Source: Sphingomonadaceae bacterium (GTDB lineage: Bacteria; Pseudomonadota; Alphaproteobacteria; Sphingomonadales; Sphingomonadaceae). From it: 15,602 nucleotides of DNA. A program made the position numbers and the translations under genes. Below, piece after piece: positions 13,341 through 15,602 of the stretch (within the stretch, counting starts at the first letter, position 1; each line of letters begins with the position of its first letter). Under the pieces are notes generated by a model. It was not told the DNA's origin. It made no database searches and was given only the letters and a program-made list of their open reading frames with translations. Where the stretch lies: NCBI GenBank assembly GCA_016462305.1, contig JAEMTM010000033.1, positions 1 through 15,602 on the forward strand, in the 5' to 3' direction.

Positions 13341-14407
13341 TGCATGATGACCCTCCCAGAGCCTTCGCGGTCGCCGTCAGCGATGATTTGCCACCGCGCG
13401 GCACTCCAACGGGCAAAAGCGGTCTCGGCAAGGTCGTGGCGGCCCTGATTGGCCTCAGCCTGGCTATGGCACTCTTGGTGACCAAATTTGATTGGCAGGG
13501 CGAATATGGCCGCCATTTGCCGAATGCGTCAGCCAAGGCTCCTGCACCTGCTTTTACGCAGGAGCAAATTGCTTTGACGCAAGTGACGCAATATGACCAG
13601 TCCAAACTCGCAGCCGAAGGTGAAGCTGCGGAAATGTTGAACGCGGTAATCCCCTTGGGCACAGGCCCGATTGAAACGGCCAAGCCATTTGTCCTGACCG
13701 ACAAGAGCCTCACCGATGCAGAAAAGGCCGTGCGCTGCATGACTCAAGCGGTGTATTATGAAGCTGGCTTTGAACCTGTCGCTGGCCGCTTTGCCGTGGC
13801 GCAGGTCATTCTTAACCGTATGCGTCATCCCGCATTTCCAAAGTCGGTGTGCGGCGTTATCTACCAAGGCAGCAACCGGCCAGGTTGCCAGTTCAGCTTT
13901 GCCTGCGATGGCGCATTGCTCCGCGCGCCAAGCGCCAAGGCGTGGGCCGAGGCACGGCAGGTGGCCGAGCAAGCCCTTGCGGGAACGGTAACATCGTCGG
14001 TTGGCATGGCGACCCATTATCATGCCAATTATGTCTTGCCTTATTGGGCACCGAAACTGCACAAAATCACCCAAATGGGCGCACATATCTTTTACAGATG
14101 GCCCGGCAACTGGGGCAGGCGCGTTGCCTTTAGCGGTGTGTATCGCGGCGGCGAGTATATCCCTCCGCTATCAAGCCTGGCCAATATGAATGCGGATATG
14201 GCTATTGATGCAGACGCGGAACTGGCGTTCGCGGAGCCTCTGACGCCCGCCAAACTTGTGTCTGACCGCCGTGCAGACAATGATGTCGGCGGCAGAATTG
14301 ACACCAGCAAAACATGGCGACTGACCATGAAGATGGGCCCCGAAAGCGCCGCAAAGGCCAATACACCCGCCACAACGCAGTTACCCGCCCCGGAGGCGAC
14401 ACAATGA
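13337..14407 (+). CDS. SleB-type cell wall hydrolase (Hydrolase_2), membrane-anchored
   Basis: Putative peptidoglycan hydrolase of 356 residues. Residues about 30-48 form a single hydrophobic segment without a signal-peptidase site, so it is probably an inner-membrane anchor with the enzyme in the periplasm. The Hydrolase_2 (SleB C-terminal) domain spans about 133-255: 'AVYYEAGFEP' with the likely catalytic Glu142, 'VILNRMRHPAFPKSVCGVI', 'GCQFSFACDG', and 'THYHANYVLPYWA'. Four Cys (134, 172, 184, 190) lie in the domain, as is common in this family. Homologues act as lytic transglycosylases or similar wall-cleaving enzymes. It starts within the ABC transporter stop and its own stop lies within the HlyD start (both ATGA), so translation is coupled on both sides. 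Inference: it opens the peptidoglycan for assembly of the exporter. Its C-terminal 80 residues are low-complexity. Confidence 0.92.
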   Translation: MMHDDPPRAFAVAVSDDLPPRGTPTGKSGLGKVVAALIGLSLAMALLVTKFDWQGEYGRHLPNASAKAPAPAFTQEQIALTQVTQYDQSKLAAEGEAAEMLNAVIPLGTGPIETAKPFVLTDKSLTDAEKAVRCMTQAVYYEAGFEPVAGRFAVAQVILNRMRHPAFPKSVCGVIYQGSNRPGCQFSFACDGALLRAPSAKAWAEARQVAEQALAGTVTSSVGMATHYHANYVLPYWAPKLHKITQMGAHIFYRWPGNWGRRVAFSGVYRGGEYIPPLSSLANMNADMAIDADAELAFAEPLTPAKLVSDRRADNDVGGRIDTSKTWRLTMKMGPESAAKANTPATTQLPAPEATQ

Positions 14408-15602
14408 AATTACGCTTATGGTTCGCACGATTAAATGCCAGCGAACGGATTATATTTTTCAGTGCAGTTGGGGCATCGCTTTTCATTCTGTGGGCGAGCC
14501 TTGCGCAAGTCGATGAAATCACCCGTGGACAGGGTCGGGTTATCCCGTCGTCCAAGGTGCAGTTGGTGCAAGCCGCAGAACCTTCGACGATTGAATCCAT
14601 TCTTGTCCGGTCGGGACAGGCCGTCAAAAAAGGCCAGTTGCTGGTGCGCTTTGACGACACAACATCGTCGTCTGAGCTGGGTTCCTTGCAAGCAGAAACC
14701 GAGCGTTTGGCGGCAAGTGCCGCGCGTTTGAACCGCGAAACCGGCGGTGCCGATGGTTGCGTTGGTGAAAGCTGCGGTGATGAAGCACGGTTGCAAGCGG
14801 CACGGCAATCCGCGCAACGCAGCAGGGTAGGGGCGATGTCGGCGGCTGTTGAACAACGTCGACGTGATCTGGGCGAAGCGCAGGCCACGATTGCATCTTT
14901 GGAATCCAGTCTCAAATTGGCGCAGGATCAAGTGAACATGATCCGTCCGCTGGCAGAGAAAAATATCGTGCCGCAAACCGAATTATTGTCGGCGCAGCGC
15001 GAGCTTGTCGATGTGCGTGGACGATTGGACGCAGCGCGTCAGGGCGCATCGCGTGCCATCGCCGCGATCCGCGAGGCACAAGCGCAAATGTCGGAATCGC
15101 AATTCCAATATCGTCAGGATGCGCTGAACGAACGGTCGCAGATCAACACGAAAATTGCGGTGAATGAACAAACGATGCGCGGTGCACAAGGCCGCTTGCG
15201 CCGCACGGAAATCCGCTCACCCGTAGCGGGTGTCATCAACGATGTTCAGGTGACAACTGTCGGCGGTTTCTTAAATGCTGGCCAGAAAATCATGCAGATT
15301 GTGCCGATGGGCGACAAATTGCTGATTGAGGCACGTGTGGCCCCTGGCGACATCGCCTTTATAAAGATCGGTGACCGCGCAAATGTGAAAGTCACGGCTT
15401 ATGATTTCTCAATCTATGGCGGCTTGTCGGGTCGCGTGGCGCAGGTTTCGGCCGACAGCATATATGACGAGGTTGAGCGCCAGGCCTATTTTACCGTAAT
15501 TGTTGAAACGGATCGGGCTTATTTGCTCAAGGCCGGGAAGCATTTGCCAATCACGCCAGGCATGATTTGCGATGTGGAAATCATGACCGGACGTAAAAGC
15601 GT
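14404..15602 (+). CDS. HlyD-family type I secretion periplasmic adaptor (3' end cut by window)
   Basis: Membrane-fusion protein joining the ABC transporter to the TolC channel. The window holds 399 complete codons without a stop; homologues end some 10-30 residues after a 'MTGRKSV'-like segment, so little is missing. Residues 1-13 are cytoplasmic and about 14-36 form one transmembrane helix. The first half of the lipoyl-like domain is about 40-86 ('TIESILVRSGQAVKKGQLL'), a long alpha-helical hairpin spans about 90-262, and the second lipoyl half with beta-barrel begins about 265 ('TEIRSPVAGVINDV'). Cys119 and Cys124 flank a short Gly-rich loop at the start of the hairpin. GGAGG (14392-14396) lies 7 bases before the ATG, and the start overlaps the hydrolase stop by 4 bp (ATGA). 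Confidence 0.94.
   Translation, partial: MKLRLWFARLNASERIIFFSAVGASLFILWASLAQVDEITRGQGRVIPSSKVQLVQAAEPSTIESILVRSGQAVKKGQLLVRFDDTTSSSELGSLQAETERLAASAARLNRETGGADGCVGESCGDEARLQAARQSAQRSRVGAMSAAVEQRRRDLGEAQATIASLESSLKLAQDQVNMIRPLAEKNIVPQTELLSAQRELVDVRGRLDAARQGASRAIAAIREAQAQMSESQFQYRQDALNERSQINTKIAVNEQTMRGAQGRLRRTEIRSPVAGVINDVQVTTVGGFLNAGQKIMQIVPMGDKLLIEARVAPGDIAFIKIGDRANVKVTAYDFSIYGGLSGRVAQVSADSIYDEVERQAYFTVIVETDRAYLLKAGKHLPITPGMICDVEIMTGRKS

Overview
The window looks like a chromosomal segment of an alphaproteobacterium, most likely of the order Sphingomonadales. This rests on moderate GC content, the style of the short one-SLBB polysaccharide export lipoprotein, and the secretion operon with T1SS-143/VCBS/DUF5801-type repeats. 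It is a judgement from protein style, not from a marker gene. No RNA gene, insertion sequence, CRISPR array or phage gene was seen.

Layout. (1) 61-783 (+): an outer-membrane polysaccharide export lipoprotein (Wza/BexD family), probably the edge of an exopolysaccharide locus lying to the left. (2) 844-3184 (-): a two-component pair, a membrane-anchored HisKA_3 histidine kinase followed by a NarL/FixJ-type response regulator with an 8-bp gene overlap. (3) 3185-3567: a 383-bp divergent intergenic region. Its kinase-proximal part is AT-rich with a perfect 9-bp inverted repeat, and its adhesin-proximal part is GC-richer and can fold into hairpins. (4) 3568 to the right edge (+): six tightly packed genes that form a complete type I secretion operon: a 1767-residue adhesin-like substrate, an OmpA-domain protein, a TolC-family outer-membrane channel, a LapB-like ABC transporter, a SleB-type cell-wall hydrolase, and an HlyD-family adaptor cut by the window edge.

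How the parts fit. The ABC transporter, HlyD adaptor and TolC channel would export the large substrate in one step. The substrate has no cysteine and no canonical RTX nonapeptides. It has nine D-x-D-G-D-centred repeat ends, a von Willebrand A domain with an intact MIDAS, and a P-A-A-G sequence at residues 113-116. That position and motif match the LapG cleavage site of LapA-type retained adhesins, so the protein may be held at the cell surface through its N-terminus and released by proteolysis. Two further operon genes act on or bind peptidoglycan (an OmpA domain and a SleB hydrolase), and the hydrolase is coupled to both neighbours by ATGA overlaps. I infer that wall remodelling and wall anchoring are part of this secretion system. 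The divergent kinase/regulator pair is the obvious candidate for controlling it.

The most distinctive points are the dedicated cell-wall hydrolase inside a type I secretion operon, the possible LapG-type retention module without RTX repeats, the unusual C-terminal region of the adhesin, and the palindromic, structured divergent promoter region.
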